NCBI GenBank assembly: GCA_030544215.1
Contig: JARZZO010000004.1
Location: 48,287,980 to 48,351,979, forward strand
DNA: 64,000 nt
Reading direction: 5' to 3'
DNA from: Zantedeschia hybrid cultivar
Taxonomy: Eukaryota > Streptophyta > Magnoliopsida > Alismatales > Araceae
The first letter of the stretch is position 1; the number at the start of each line of letters is the position of its first letter. A model generated the notes under the pieces. The model was not told the origin of the DNA and did not search any database. It worked only from the letters and a program-made list of their open reading frames with translations. The position numbers were made by a program, and so were the translations under genes. Below are positions 49,183 to 61,315 of this stretch, piece after piece.

Positions 49183-52100
49183 CCGGGATGGGATACCAGA
49201 ATTGTCTAGCACACCGGGATGTCCCATCTCAAGAGGAAGAAAAGGGATGGAGCTTGGGAAGGGATTGACAACTATGTCATTGTTATGTTTATACTACTGA
49301 CGATTAGTTCTTCATGTATGACATTTTTTACTTTATACTTCTGGGAATTAGCTCTTCATGACCTGTGGTAATATGTGTCGGGAAGGTTTTAGATTTTCAT
49401 AAGTGCGGATAGTTACATGGGTAATTATGGAAAGCAATGCTGATAATTTGATTCCAGGTAAGTGCTTTGTTTCGTTTTGGTTGAACAATCCTGTTTTCTT
49501 TTCTATCTCTGAGCAAAAGCCACATTTACTTATTGCAGCTTGTTAGTTATGCAGAATTGCAGATAGGTACTAGCGGACATATTTTTCCTTTTTTTAATGT
49601 GAGTTCCTTGGTGGCCTGAGTCCTTGTCAACCGCAACTTGCCTGCTTTGTATAATTAATGAGTCATGGAAATAGTCCTGATCCTATCCTGTAACTGAGAT
49701 ATACATTTACAGGTGACCTCAATTGGTACAATTACTGAAGAATTGGTCTCTACGAGGAATGTTAGATTAATATCAAGTCATTGGATTTCACTGTAGTTTA
49801 CTCTCTTTTTTATTTAACACTGTGTTTATGGGATTTCCTTGTTAGTGGTCCACTGATATTTCTAATTTGGGCCCTTGGGCGAGAGGAGTACGTGTTGTGG
49901 CAACTTGCACCTTTTATACGCAATCAGGTTATTGCTTGTTTGAGCAACCATGCATGGATGGCAGTATCGACCGGTACCTACTTGTTATCAGCCCAGACCG
50001 GCATAAATCCGGCATTGAAATTGGTTCAGGCCTCATATTAATTTTTTAAAAAATAATGGTAGCAGACTAGTATCGGGCCGAAAACGACCGATACAGTCCA
50101 ATACGATTCCAGTTCGTATTGGTTTTGGCTCTGCCCAGTATGACGTCTGATACTGATACTGCCATCTTTGCAATAAGGTTGGGTGGATTGTAGTGTGATC
50201 TCTTCCATTTTGGGCCTTCTTTGTTCTTAACGAGGCTGCACTGTCCTGGTGAGGCCTGTCTTTCATTTTTTGGGGGGATCACTTTTTATATGTGGGGGTT
50301 TTCATCTTGGGGAGAGCTTTGTGTAAGTGGTGGATAATATTTGGGGTTCTTGGGGTATGCTTCTTCTTGTCCTCAGTTGTAAATTTTCTTTTACTTAATG
50401 AATTCATGGTACTATCCACTTTCAGAAAAAAAAGAACTTTCTATTTCCTTGCAGCCAAAGTTGTGTAATGTAAATATACAATTATTATTATTTTTTGAAA
50501 AGATCACTAGTTAATCATGCCTTTTCATCTCCTTGTACTTTTCACAAGCAAATCACGATTTATTTAAACAATCTCTAACATCCTCATAAATTCAAAAAGA
50601 CTCAATTTAATCATAGTAAAATCACATTTTTCAAAGAAACCATGACAAGATTTTTTTTTCCCATGAAACTCAGATATTTTTGCTGATTTGAGATGCTTCT
50701 CTTTCCCCCTCTCCTGAATTCTGACTTGGTAACATTGGCCAAAGATGAAAAGTATGGTTTCCTATGTTCTGTTTTAGAAGATTTCTGAAAGACAAAGCAT
50801 TTGGGGTACAACCATTGGGTATCATTAGCATAATCATCATTAGCATTTTCCCACAGTTTGTTCTCAGTCAGGTTTAACTAAGGATGCAAAGTTTCGAGAA
50901 ACCTTTTGACCTTTGACCTACTTGACATCTGGCTTCCACAGATGGTGCCTATTACCTGGTCAAAGTTGCCTTGGACAGGAGGTGATCTGTCAGTCCCAGG
51001 GGACCTGTTCTCAGGAAGGGATGCTGCCTTACTTGGTTTCACAGTTTAAGGTTCATTCAACCAGGGAGAAGCACCCAAAATTCAAGAAGTCTATACGAAG
51101 AGGGAAGAAGCAAGTTTTGTATAGGGATACACGACTTTCTTTCGAGCAGTTATCAGGGAAAGAATGAACTGAACAGAAACCCGAGGCGTAATTGTTGGGT
51201 ATGATTCTGGCATTAGGTTGGGAAGCTTATGGGGCTTAAGCGGGTAAAATATATAATGGGGTATGTTGTGTTTGGCTCTGCAATGTAGGAAGTAATCAGG
51301 GTCATGGTTAGTTGTCCTATCTTTGCTAGCTCTGTCCTCATTCCATTTTTATCCCTTTTTTTGGAGATGCATGCAGGTTGTATGGGATATACTGTGGTCA
51401 TGTTTCTGTGTGATTGGGCTCTAGACACTGGCCTTGAGCTCATCTTAGCCCTTGACTGCAGTCTAAAGAGTAGGTAGACAGAAAGTAGTATAGTGGACTC
51501 TAATAGTAAGCCTGGGCATCACCTTGGGGTACATTTTGAAATAGAATAGAACTAGTCATGACTTTAATAATGAACTTGACCAAATTTGTATTCTATCTTG
51601 CTATTCGGTTCTGTTTGGGGTCTTTGAAACCTATTCACCTGACTAACTTAAGTTAACTGGGATGCGGAGGAGGGTGTGGCCATGAAATGCGTGAGGGAAT
51701 AAAACTGGCCTTCCACCATATGCTGTTCCTTTCCTAATTGTCATGTAGGTTTATGAGACCTAGATAATGGTGGACTAGAATTCAAATTCAGGGTTTGTTT
51801 GGGTGCTTTCTTTTAATCTAACTATACTGGATGGTGTTGTTTGGCAAGGGAGCTGCAAGACTGGGCACATGAATTCAGTCTTCAATTACATTTGTAGTCC
51901 AAGTTGTTTATTCTTGTTCTTAGTAGCACGGAGCGGCGAGCGGGAATGGGAACGGGATTGGTTTAAGGGATCAATAGGTTTCAGTGTTCCCTACTTTAAG
52001 AGCATTTAGGGAATGATTTGATGAATATATATTTATATGTACATTGTAAAAAAACAACACAAATAAGCTACTCAAAAGAATTACTTGCACTAATAGGGCA

Positions 52101-55100
52101 TAGTTTACAATGTTATTGCTATTACCAAAAGTAAGTATGTTTTATTTTTTTCTTTCAGATTTTATATAGTTTTAATGTTTTTGTGTTTGGAGATTTTCAT
52201 GACTATTATTTGGCATTTACACTGACTCCTCTATATAGTTATTTTATAACTGACTTTCATCTATGTTGTCTCTATAATTGTTTAAAAGTTTATAACACAG
52301 CATTATGTTTTTGACCTACGAAGCCGATAAACATTAACTCTAAGGTACTATTGTAATGCATTAAGGGTATCTACACGATATAAAAATGAAAAATAATACT
52401 GTGGGGGTCATTTTATAAACCTCCCCTCTTTTATCCTTTCCCACAACCCAAAGATGATTGTTGGAGGGAAAGAACTCCCGCTCGCCACTGCGCTGCATCT
52501 CCTGCTCCAGTCACAGCTGCTGTCCTTAATTCATCCTCAGTCCTCACCGCGATAGAGGATATCGGGGCCCTTCTTTGGGCATGTTACTGCCTCCGTCAGC
52601 TCCTCGTGCCTTTGTTGTTATCATCTCCACACCTGCACACTGCCTCAACTGTCGTGGCCGCTCCCGCCACTGCCGTTATCTCAAGGTATGCTTCTTCTTC
52701 CTTTCTCCCCCTTCCCTTCCTCGTCCTTTCCTCCTCTTTCTTCTCTTTGTTTTTTTCCCTGCCCATCCTCACCACCCGAATGAACCCTAAGCATGAGGGT
52801 TTGTTCCGGATCGTTAGGGAGCACATTCGTAGACGAATCTGCTCCTAAAGGGCCGATTCGCGCCCCAGGAATGGGATTGGCACGTAGAATGGCCGAGTCC
52901 TGCTACTAAGTTCTGTTTTTTTTTGTTTGATTAGACGTAAGAGTTGTTCTCCTGATATGTTTTCATTAAAAGCATTTAGAACAGTGGGACTGTTGGAGAG
53001 GTTTTTTCTTTTCAAATTTCATAAGAAATGAATATTGTGTTTTGGATTTGGTGGTTGGTTTTTTGAAAATCTGATGTTAGGGTTTTGTCATATGGAATTG
53101 ACATAAAGGTTCAGAAGTCGCACCTTCCCCAGAATCCCCACAGACTTAGGCTTGTGATGATCGCATTGCCTTATAGACGAAAAACTGCTTGTAGTGATGT
53201 ATTGAATAGAGCAATTTTAGCTCAGCCTAAAGGCTCTATACTGGTCAAAATGAGGTTTTAAGGGTTTGTGAAGTGTTTTCTACAATGGTTCAAGTGAGGT
53301 TTTAAGGGTTTGTGAAGTGTTTTAGGATGTTTAATGAGTTTTTTAAGCATTTTAGGCTGCAGGGGTACTTTGGTAGTTTTGCATGGTTTAAAGGTGCAGA
53401 GGTATTTTGTTATGTTAAGTTTTAGCATGTGTTCTGGTGGTTGGGAAGTTTCACATAGGGCAGGTTCTTAGAATGTGGTGATGTTTTTGAGTTTCAAGCG
53501 TATCTTGGTCATTTTAGGCTTTCGAGGCTTTTTTGGACCTTGGGACATATTTTAGGCTTTCGTGGATAACTTTGAGGAGTTGAATGTTATTGGGTTCATT
53601 TAGGGTTTTGGTTCAGGGTTTCTTGGTGTTTAAATTGGGTTAAACAAAAAAAATGCTAGGGTAATTTAGGAGTTTGGTCATATTTAAATGAATTTAGTGT
53701 GGGCCATGGCGTAGCTGGGGGCTGAGATGGAATTAGCCATGTTGCATATCATCGATTTTGAGAAATTTTTTCAAGTTGACTAAAGCGTACTAGCCTAACA
53801 GATAATAGTTAAGGATCGAGCGATTGTAGACCCTAGAGAATTCATTAAAGATCCAAGACCAGTATCCTTTAGCTTACTTAGGTGGGACCCGAGACCTGTT
53901 GAGGGCCATTGAAGATCATTATGGATTCAAAATGGCAGTGTGGTTTTTGTGGATCCATAAAGATCCGGTCTAGGCAGGCTCATTGATTGAAACAGAATTT
54001 GTATCAATTCTCTCTTAATTACAGTGAAAGTGTCTTTGAAGAACTTGAAGGCTTAGGAGGCTCTGAAGGACTTGAGTTCTGGGTGCTCACAAGTAGGAGA
54101 TTTGAGCTTAGGGAGCCTAGGAGTAGGAAGACTTGAGCTCAGGGATGTTCCTTGGGTGGTCCTGAACTGCTTGTTTCTCTTGTTCCTCTACCCATCTTCA
54201 GTGGAGGAACCTTTGTCTTCTCTCCCGCTCCTCTGATGAGTAGGGGTCGGGCCTCTAGCAGCTGCAACTTTCTCTTTTCTCACCCTCCTTGCTCAGCCAC
54301 ACACTCTTTCTCCTCCTTCCTCTTCTCCTTTCCTTCATTCTTCTTCTTTTTCTTATATTTCTGCTGCACAAAAGCCTAGCCGAGGGTTTCGGGTGGACCA
54401 GCTGCTCTGTGGCTTTTTCCTTGTGATTAGTTGAGGCGGAACAACGGAGGAAAAAAAGTGGAACGAAGTGAGGTAGAGGCCACCAACGTCACACTGGCGG
54501 CAGGATAACGACCTCCGTCATCACGTCAGTGGCTAGGGCGTTACACCCAACCCCATCTTAAGGCTTTTGGATCTCCATCTTAGAGAAGAAGCGAAAAATA
54601 TCGGAGATTCGTAATAAAAGTCGTCATTAATTGGAAAGGGTGTCTACATGCATGTGAATAGTGTAAAACTGGAAACAACTAAAACCTAACCCTAATCTGA
54701 CTCTTAACCAAGTAAAAGACTGAAATACCCCTAACCACAATGAATAGTATGAAAACGACATAGAAAATTGTTGAAAATAGGAGGAGGCCTAAATAACCCC
54801 AAATGAAGATATTTGTGGACTTGTGGTCCAAAATCCTACGCTTTAGACATGCTCTGGCGAGTCCTGAACCACAATGAAGCTGGAACGGCTCTCCGATGGT
54901 GGTAGATTCACTCTATCATGTGTAATTGGTGTGCTCGTCTTGGATTCCTATGGTTGGTGTGTCTTGTTCCTCTTTGTTTATTAACAATCAAGACAAAACT
55001 TGATTAAATAACATCAATAAATCTGTCAAAAATAATTTATCAGACAGGGACCATCCTTGAATTCTGCTGAGAAATAAAAAATTGCAGGGGTGGCATATCT

Positions 55101-57041
55101 CTTATTCTGCCCATCCTATGCAGTGGTTTCCAGTGTTTTCTTTTTAAAGGACAGTCAATGGCCAGAAATCAGGGTTTATTCCTTTTTTTTCTTTAACTGA
55201 ACAGGATAACTGTTGGGCCCTACAAATTAAATGCTGGTTATTCCACCTGTTAATCCATTTCCAAATCACAGTGTTTAGTTCATTTGCATATATCTTTGGT
55301 TGTTCAACCCTTTATTCCTTTTCCAAACTGTACCAAAATGGGCTAAATGTTTGCATGATCTAGGTTACTCGGACTTGAAAATGTTTGCCAAGATTCCTTG
55401 CACTTTATGCCCTATGCAGAATACATGACATGGAAACATGCCACTTCCATATCTTCTTTACAACTGACGTTCAATCCTTCACTGTGTACTAATGCATAAG
55501 TTTAAGTTGTGAAATGAAAAGAAAGATATGAATGCATCGCTTCAGTCACCACTTATGTTTCAGATGAGTTTGAAATTCCATGATTATTTATCATCGAGGT
55601 TATCACCTGACTTCGAAATCATTGCAGTGGCAGGAAGTCCTTTGGGCATCAAAATACATGCTGTGTTTGTATCTAAAGCTTCAGGCCTGGTGCTGAAGAC
55701 ATATGCTGGTCGCATGGATGTAGAACTTTGGATTATACCTACCTTTGAAAATTCAGCGTGGTCAATTATGGCTATATCATTCATATCCCTACTTGCCATG
55801 TCTGCTGTACTAGCTACATGTTTCTTTGTACGGAGACACCGGATAAGGCGTGAACGGCCTAGAGCACCAAACGTAAGAGAATTCCATGGGATGAGCAGTC
55901 GATTAGTGAAAGCAATGCCTAGTCTGATATTCACAGCAGTCCTGGAAGATAATTGCACATCGAGAACTTGTGCGATTTGTCTTGAAGACTACAATGTTGG
56001 GGAGAAGCTTAGAATCCTTCCATGCCGTCACAGTATGTAATCTGATCATAATGGCATTTTATTTGCTGAGCTCTGTTGTTTTTTTATTTTTCAGTAGAGT
56101 GCTATCTCTATTGGAGAAATTCTTTTTAGGAGTGTTGCAAGACTTATTTTTTGTAGACTTTCTGATTTTCTTTTTCTGTCATTTTATATTGCATATTTGT
56201 AGTTCTTTCTTTGGTTGCATGTGCATGTGCTGCAACATGCCTCCTTTTTTTTGGGTTGGGGGGGGGCATTATTGGAGGCTTCAGAGGGTGCCCTATTTTG
56301 CTCAGAATTAGGGCTGCAACTCGCGTCAGGCTAGGTCGGGTTGGGACACCCCTAACCCAACCTACGTAAGAAACCCCTCAACCTTAATCCAACCCAACCC
56401 AACCTCCTCAACCTCTAACCCAACCCATCCAACAATTCCCCAACCCAACCTAACCCATGTAATCCAAACCTTCATTGCGTCAGGCTTGGGTTAGGTTGGG
56501 TTGGCCAACGCTTAACTAGGGCTGCAAGTGGATTAGGTTAATCTGCAATCCAATCTGCCTCCGATCCATGAAACCCCATCCAATCTGCAAAGTTGTGGGT
56601 TGGATTAGTGTGTGGGTTAAAAGTCTTCACCTGCACCTTCCATGGATTGGGTTATGGATTGAGCTCAAACCAATCCGCCCCGATCCGCTCCGATCTGCAA
56701 GTCCTTATGGATTGGATTGGATCCTCTAATTATAAACCCATGGATATCCGTGGGCATCCGCTCCAATCCGCATGTTATAATGAAATTATATTTAAATTAT
56801 TTAATAATATTCAATATCATGATGAGCTATTTGATCTATGTTCTTTTGATGCACCACATAACTTATTTGGGATGAAGGTCCATTGGTTATAAATTTGGAA
56901 TGAATTTAGACTTCTTGTAACTTTCTTATTACTTTATAGTTTTGATAGATGATGTTATTTTAGCGTAAGTTAACTAAAGACTTAAGATTTTAATATGTAC
57001 TGTAATAAAGTTCTTTGTTTTAAAAGATATAGATATGTTAG

Positions 57042-57085
<44 letters not shown>

Positions 57086-58454
57086 TCACCAAAGTATTAA
57101 TTTTTTTTCTTCTATGACCCGCGGTAGAACCCGCTCCAAACTGCACCCGCTCAGATTCGCTATAAAGTGGGTCGCATGTGGATCATGATGGCCTCCGATC
57201 CAATCTGTGCCACCCGCAGATGAGGAAAAAAATAATTATGACCCAATCCGACCCGATCTGCGAATGGATTTGGATCAAAAGTTCATCCCCTGACCTGCAA
57301 TGGATCACGTGTATGAGGGTGTCCCCTCATCTGCTCCGACCCGTTTGCAGCCCTACCCTCAACCAGGTGGGTTGGGTTGAAAGACCCTCCAACCCTAACC
57401 CAACCCAACCTTAATTTGATTGGGTTCAACCTGACCCAACTATCAAGTTGGCCTGCTCAGATTCGGGTTGACACATCCAAAGTTGCAGCCCTACTCAATT
57501 ATTCTAGACTTGGTCTAATTTTAGATTTTTTGACATATTTACATGCATAAGAAGGTTTTATTGCCATTGCTTCTTTAAATGAATTTTGGTACTTTGTATT
57601 TTCCGTTTCCTTGGTATGACTGTGCTATCTTTCAGTCCTTATGTACTCATGGACCATTTGAATTAGATCTCATTTTGTTAGACATCATTTGCCTCCTTCC
57701 ATGGTGTTTTTCTCCCTTTCGTTATAACTGATTTTCCGACATAACTTACGTATTCTAGCATTTCCCAATATTTTGAACTTCTGAAAATTTTTAATGCCGT
57801 CGCTGAGATTAGCTTGTTAATATTTTTATGCTGTCCAATTCGTGTACAGAGTTTCATGCTTTTTGTGTGGATTCCTGGCTTACAACGTGGAGAACATTTT
57901 GCCCTGTGTGCAAGCGGGACGCAAGGACAAGCACAGGAGATCCTCCTGCCTCAGAACGGACACCGCTGCTTTCATCTGTATCTGCTTCTCCATCTTCTTT
58001 GGTCGGATTATCATCATTTCATTCATCTGGATCACCTTCTCCAGCTATACAGATAATCCGGTCACCAGCTTACTCTTTATCAGCTTCTCGAAATCACTCC
58101 CTTTCTAGCGTACCTCGTGCCCCCCATTCACAGAGGTCTTATTGCAATTCCCCTGCAGTCAGTTTAAGTAGAAGCTCGGCTGATCTGAGGAACTTGCTAT
58201 CACAGAGATCCAGTGCCTCTCACCTCATGTCCTCACACTCCTTGGGTGTGCCTCTGTCATCTCCTATAAATTCAAGATATATGTCTCCTTCTATCAATTC
58301 AAGATATGCGTCTCCTTACATTCATGGGTCGAGTATTGGATCCCCAAGTTACCTTGTTGGTTCTTCTAGTAGACGGCAGTCATTCCTACATGACAGTTCA
58401 TCGGCAGCCAGCCTTTCTGCTCTTGCTTCTGCACAGTCTTTGCCAGAGTGTTGA
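44492..58454 (+). CDS. RMR: RMR vacuolar sorting receptor / PA-TM-RING E3 ligase (4 exons, 465 aa)
   Basis: Exons are 44492-44654, 46587-46811, 55628-56032 and 57850-58454. All introns are GT-AG, and the phases join cleanly to give 465 aa and TGA. A signal peptide or signal anchor spans about residues 16-34. The lumenal protease-associated (PA) domain covers about 40-165 (LYVAEPLDAC, FALIIRGGCTFDEKV, KAGFKAAVVYDNE). One membrane segment lies at 174-196 (WSIMAISFISLLAMSAVLAT). The cytosolic RING-H2 has ligands C244, C247, C262, H264, H267, C270, C282 and C285. A Ser-rich tail fills 295-465. This order is diagnostic of plant ReMembR-H2 (RMR) proteins, which carry soluble storage proteins to the protein storage vacuole and may act as E3 ligases. 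The length is like the longer Arabidopsis RMR members. N42 is a possible N-glycosylation site (NVS). The ATG has A at -3. Intron 2 (8,816 bp) is unusually long and repeat-rich; the RING is split between H264 and F266 by intron 3. The RMR paralog number cannot be assigned. Confidence 0.93.
45440..46230. other. RMR intron 1 repeat patches
   Basis: Within intron 1 (44655-46586) lie a CTAGGCGACGCCTAGG palindromic patch near 45683 and a GACTCGTGCTGACTCAG / GAGTCGACTTATATGAGTCA mirrored patch (about 45925-46200) that looks like a MITE. No target duplication was established. Confidence 0.4.
49117..49179. repeat. (AT)n microsatellite in RMR intron 2
   Basis: AT dinucleotide run of about 63 bases, the longest in the window. 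The flanks share GGGATGGCCCATCCC-like and GGGATGGGATACC words. Confidence 0.95.
53251..53323. repeat. 29-bp direct repeat in RMR intron 2
   Basis: TGAGGTTTTAAGGGTTTGTG plus AAGTGTTTT occurs twice, 44 bp apart, without mismatch. Confidence 0.8.
56517..57355. mobile_element. Inner hAT-like element nested in 56309-57493
   Basis: Begins TAGGGCTGCAAGTGG and ends CGTTTGCAGCCCTA. Flanks CGCTTAAC (56509-56516) and CCCTCAAC (57356-57363) match at six of eight positions. Its 15-bp left end is identical to that of the intact element at 21373. The interior has inverted CAATCCGC and GATCCAAATCC words. Confidence 0.8.
57044..57083. repeat. (TA)n microsatellite inside the inner hAT element
   Basis: TA dinucleotide run of about 40 bases in RMR intron 3. 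Confidence 0.95.
58266..58319 (+). repeat. In-frame 27-bp tandem repeat in RMR tail
   Basis: Two 27-bp copies (58266-58292 and 58293-58319) encode INSRYMSPS and INSRYASPY in the cytosolic Ser-rich tail. The frame is preserved, as expected from a small slippage duplication in a disordered region. Confidence 0.8.
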
Positions 58455-58760
58455 TGGTTTCTGCTTCAAGATGACCTAAAGCAGAGATCCTCGAGGAGCC
58501 CTTGGCTTCGGCATTATCGCCGAGTATTCCTTAACGGTCTTGGGAGATGAGCTCTGTGCCGGGAGGATGGGGAGGTGTTGTCATGAAGCGGCTCATTTGG
58601 GATGTGTTTTCGGATGGAAGCCTTGAGCACGAGGTGGTGAGATTCGATACTTGTACATTGTAATACAGAGGTTGGAATTTTTCATAAGCGTCGTGTTGGT
58701 TTTGGCTTCTTGTAGTTTAATGTTTTCCCAGTGCAAGTTTTAGTAATTGTTTCGCGCACT
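58455..58760 (+). other. RMR 3' untranslated region
   Basis: Follows the TGA at 58452-58454. GC-richer than intergenic DNA up to about 58630. TTGTACATTGTAATACAG near 58650-58668 holds UGUA-type elements that often precede plant cleavage sites. No canonical AATAAA is present. Confidence 0.45.
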
Positions 58761-59640
58761 TCTTCGATTTCCCTCCGCAGTTATCGCTTCTTTAAAAATT
58801 TGCCTGTGTTCGTTTATTATGTCCTAATTTAACCATTCTGTTAAATGTTCTCCCTGCACTGGGGAACCTATTCCGTAACTGATGCTAGCGAAACGATAGT
58901 CGTTCGTTTATACTGGGAAGAGCCTCAACGCCAGCAGTGGAGGGTTTTCAACGGAGAAGCTTGGAGGCGCCAATATTTGAGAGCCCACGATCTGTTACGT
59001 CCGAGGTTGGTTCTTAAGAATGCTACCACGTGACTCGGATTGTTGTATCTGTTAATTTGTCGTTTCTTTCTCAATTCTGGGTTACATTTCTTCTGGTGCA
59101 TAAAAGCCACGTGAGTCGTACTCACAACAAGCGAGACTAATGGATTAACTTGGGGAAAAAGGTGATAAAAAAATAGGGGTTTTTGCAAATAACCCCCTAA
59201 AAGATGTTATATTTGTAGACTAAACCCTGCATGAGTTATATTTAGGTAAAATTCTTTTGACTTTTGTGGTATTTGTGTATAACTCTTTTGACTATGGGAT
59301 TTATTTTGAATTTCACTTGATTTAAAATATTTTTATTTGACATAAAAAGAGAAATATTTGTTTTGATGTTAGATATATAGAACAAGTTTATGAATAGATA
59401 TGTATATATCTTAATTGAAGATATTATTAATATTTTTATTTAATAATTTTTGTAAATATTATGTAAGTAATAATATTTTAATTCAAGTAAAATTCAAAAT
59501 AAATTTACATAGTTGAGAGGGTTATATGCAAATAATATCATAGTTAAGAGGATTTTGCAAATACAAATCATATAAGAGGTTATCTACAAGTATGACACTG
59601 ATTAGGGTATTATTAGCAAAAAAACTTAAAAAATATGCCA
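58760..59640. other. Intergenic, no gene
   Basis: AT-rich sequence with no feature that I can support. The frame at 58845-59033 has no recognisable motif. Confidence 0.5.
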
Positions 59641-59649
59641 GAAAATGTA

Positions 59650-60036
59650 TCTATGTAATTCAATATGATGTTGTACGGGGCTCATCTTTCGTATCACTTG
59701 GACAAGTCATTGGACGGTACTTTTGTGGCCAGCAGTCATCTGATCAGTTTTGATTGGATGATTTTCTTGCAAAAAATATTTTTTTATTTTAGTATTCTTT
59801 AAAAATCTAGGGAACAACCTTAAGAGGCCAACTTGTACGGTTTGGACTTCGGACGATAAAAAAAGTTCAAAAAAAAAGAGATAAAAATGTTCCTGTTTTT
59901 AATTTTCTTGACTTTTGAATTACCTCTTCTTCTGATTTTTTTAAAATAAAAAAAATAAAAATGTATTTGTTTACAGTAGCCATCTGATCAAAGTTGATTT
60001 GATTGTTTCATGCAGGCATCACAGCAAGTATTACTC
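59650..60036. mobile_element. MULE-like MITE, 20043-type, degenerate copy
   Basis: Right end GCATCACAGCAAGTATTACTC matches the inverted family terminus closely. Mirrored CATCTGATCAGTTTTGATTG and CATCTGATCAAAGTTGATTT blocks frame A/T tracts. Left end uncertain. Confidence 0.5.
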
Positions 60037-60673
60037 ATTTAGCAACCTGGACTGAAGGAGTAGATTAAATGCGAGGTTAATTAGATGATTGTGGGTGTTA
60101 TCTTGGCATTAAATATTTTAAAGTGATAATGGAAACTCCATTCCTAGTTTTCTCACTGGATCAACCTACAGGCTTTCAAATAAAGTCAATGTTAAGCTCC
60201 TGTATAACCCATGTTACGGATTAAAAATTGATTAAGCACCTTCTATTTGGAAGAATTTATATATTTCCGTTTAATTATTTTTTATGGAAGCAATTAGATC
60301 TCGAAAGTCATTTTATGTAGTAATTTACTTGTATTTTAGCTTCTAACCAAAAGCTACAGTACAAGGTAAAGCTTATAAGATTGGAAGAAAAGTGAGGTTA
60401 TTATGAAAGAGTTAACCTTTATAAAAAAAATCAAAATTAGTTATAATCTCTCTCCCTCAAGTCATGAGAAGTGGAAACCAAAAATGACTTTCAAGTAGAA
60501 GTTCTTGCCAAACACATCCTAATCCTATTCCTCAATCAAAGGGTGTGCTGATACACATCCAAGTGCACTTAATTTGGGGACTCGGAGCTGGCTCAAGTAG
60601 TTATCCGGTGGGCCTGACATATCTGGTCAACTTCACGGGTCAGGTTTGTCCTATGATCCAATTTATCTGAAGA

Positions 60674-60995
60674 AGAATAATATTTGCTGCAATATCCCTT
60701 CCTCCTAATCGTAATAAGGGAATTGCAGTAGGTAAAAGAAATTTAACTTTTTTTTAGGTCGGCTCCGAGGTGTTCTACTCAGTCGTACAGTGCAATGCCC
60801 GATTGGGCGAACCAAAAAAATTTGAAAAAATTGTTATTGGATTTGGCTCATTAAGGGAGATTTTTCACTGTTCATTGGATCGATTTTTGATTTTTTTAAT
60901 TCTTTTGGGTTGCTCGATCGGACATTACACTGTATGACTGAGTAGGGCACCTTAGGACGGGGGAGGGGGGTGAGGCATCGCAGCTTGTATTACTC
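60674..60995. mobile_element. MULE-like MITE, GAGTAATACTTGCTGCA family (322 bp)
   Basis: Left end AGAATAATATTTGCTGCA and right end CGCAGCTTGTATTACTC are inverted family termini. Flanking 9-mers ATCTGAAGA and ATACGAAGA match at seven of nine. The interior has mirrored arms (CAGTCGTACAGTGCAATG against CATTACACTGTATGACTG). Confidence 0.7.
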
Positions 60996-61162
60996 ATACG
61001 AAGAAATGCTGCAATCTCATTGCGGTGCTGCTGCAATGTTGCCCAGATCTGCAGCAATATGTACATTTTTTTATTTTATTTCTTTTATAAAGACTTAGGG
61101 GGTAGGGGCAATTAAAAGAATAAAAATGGATATTTTTTTCTCCTTTTTTTTTGGAGAAGAGA

Positions 61163-61315
61163 TTCTCTACGGTCCTCATTGGACCGTAGAGCATCAATAA
61201 TGAGGGGGGGGAGGAGAAATGCCAAAAATGCGTCCATGCCCCCCCCCCCCCCCTCATTACTCATTACTGATTCTACGGTCCAACGAGGACTGTAGAGGAA
61301 TCAGACACTTTTTTT
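61163..61315. repeat. Inverted repeat with G and C tracts
   Basis: The arm TCTCTACGGTCC...GGACCGTAGAG...AATGAGGGGGGG is mirrored by CCCCCCTCATTACTCATTAC...TACGGTCCAACGAGGAC...GTAGAGGAATC. A run of about eight G and about sixteen C sits at the inner edges. It probably forms the ends of another small MITE. Confidence 0.75.

Larger units (their letters stand above)
46812..55627 (+). other. RMR intron 2 (8,816 bp), repeat-rich, no extra exon found
   Basis: Splice sites are GCAA|GTAATG and ATTGCAG|TGGC. Contents include a TA microsatellite, a G-tract, a repeat at 49960-50180 (CGGTACC, CCGATAC words on both strands), and GC-richer blocks at 52490-52910 and 53760-54560 that resemble LTR or other transposon sequence. 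The PA domain reads straight across the junction (ALVA-MAGSPLG), so no coding exon is missing here. Confidence 0.7.
56309..57493. mobile_element. Outer hAT-like element in RMR intron 3 (host of a nested element)
   Basis: Begins TAGGGCTGCAACTCG and ends AAAGTTGCAGCCCTA. Flanking 8-mers CTCAGAAT and CTCAATTA agree at five positions, so the duplication is decayed. Its own arms (56309-56516 and 57356-57493) are inverted and built from GGGTT/AACCC words. Confidence 0.75.

Noticed and set aside
48993..49268. 91-codon frame with Ile-Tyr repeats
   Set aside because: It reads through the AT microsatellite in RMR intron 2.
55584..55958. 124-codon minus-strand frame
   Set aside because: It is the antisense shadow of RMR exon 3, whose sense frame has a membrane segment and the first RING ligands.
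56330..57480. Interstitial telomere-like repeats (GGGTT/AACCC words)
   Set aside because: The words are irregular (GGGTT, GGGTTA, GGTTGGG) and form the inverted arms of a hAT element. They are not an array of TTTAGGG.
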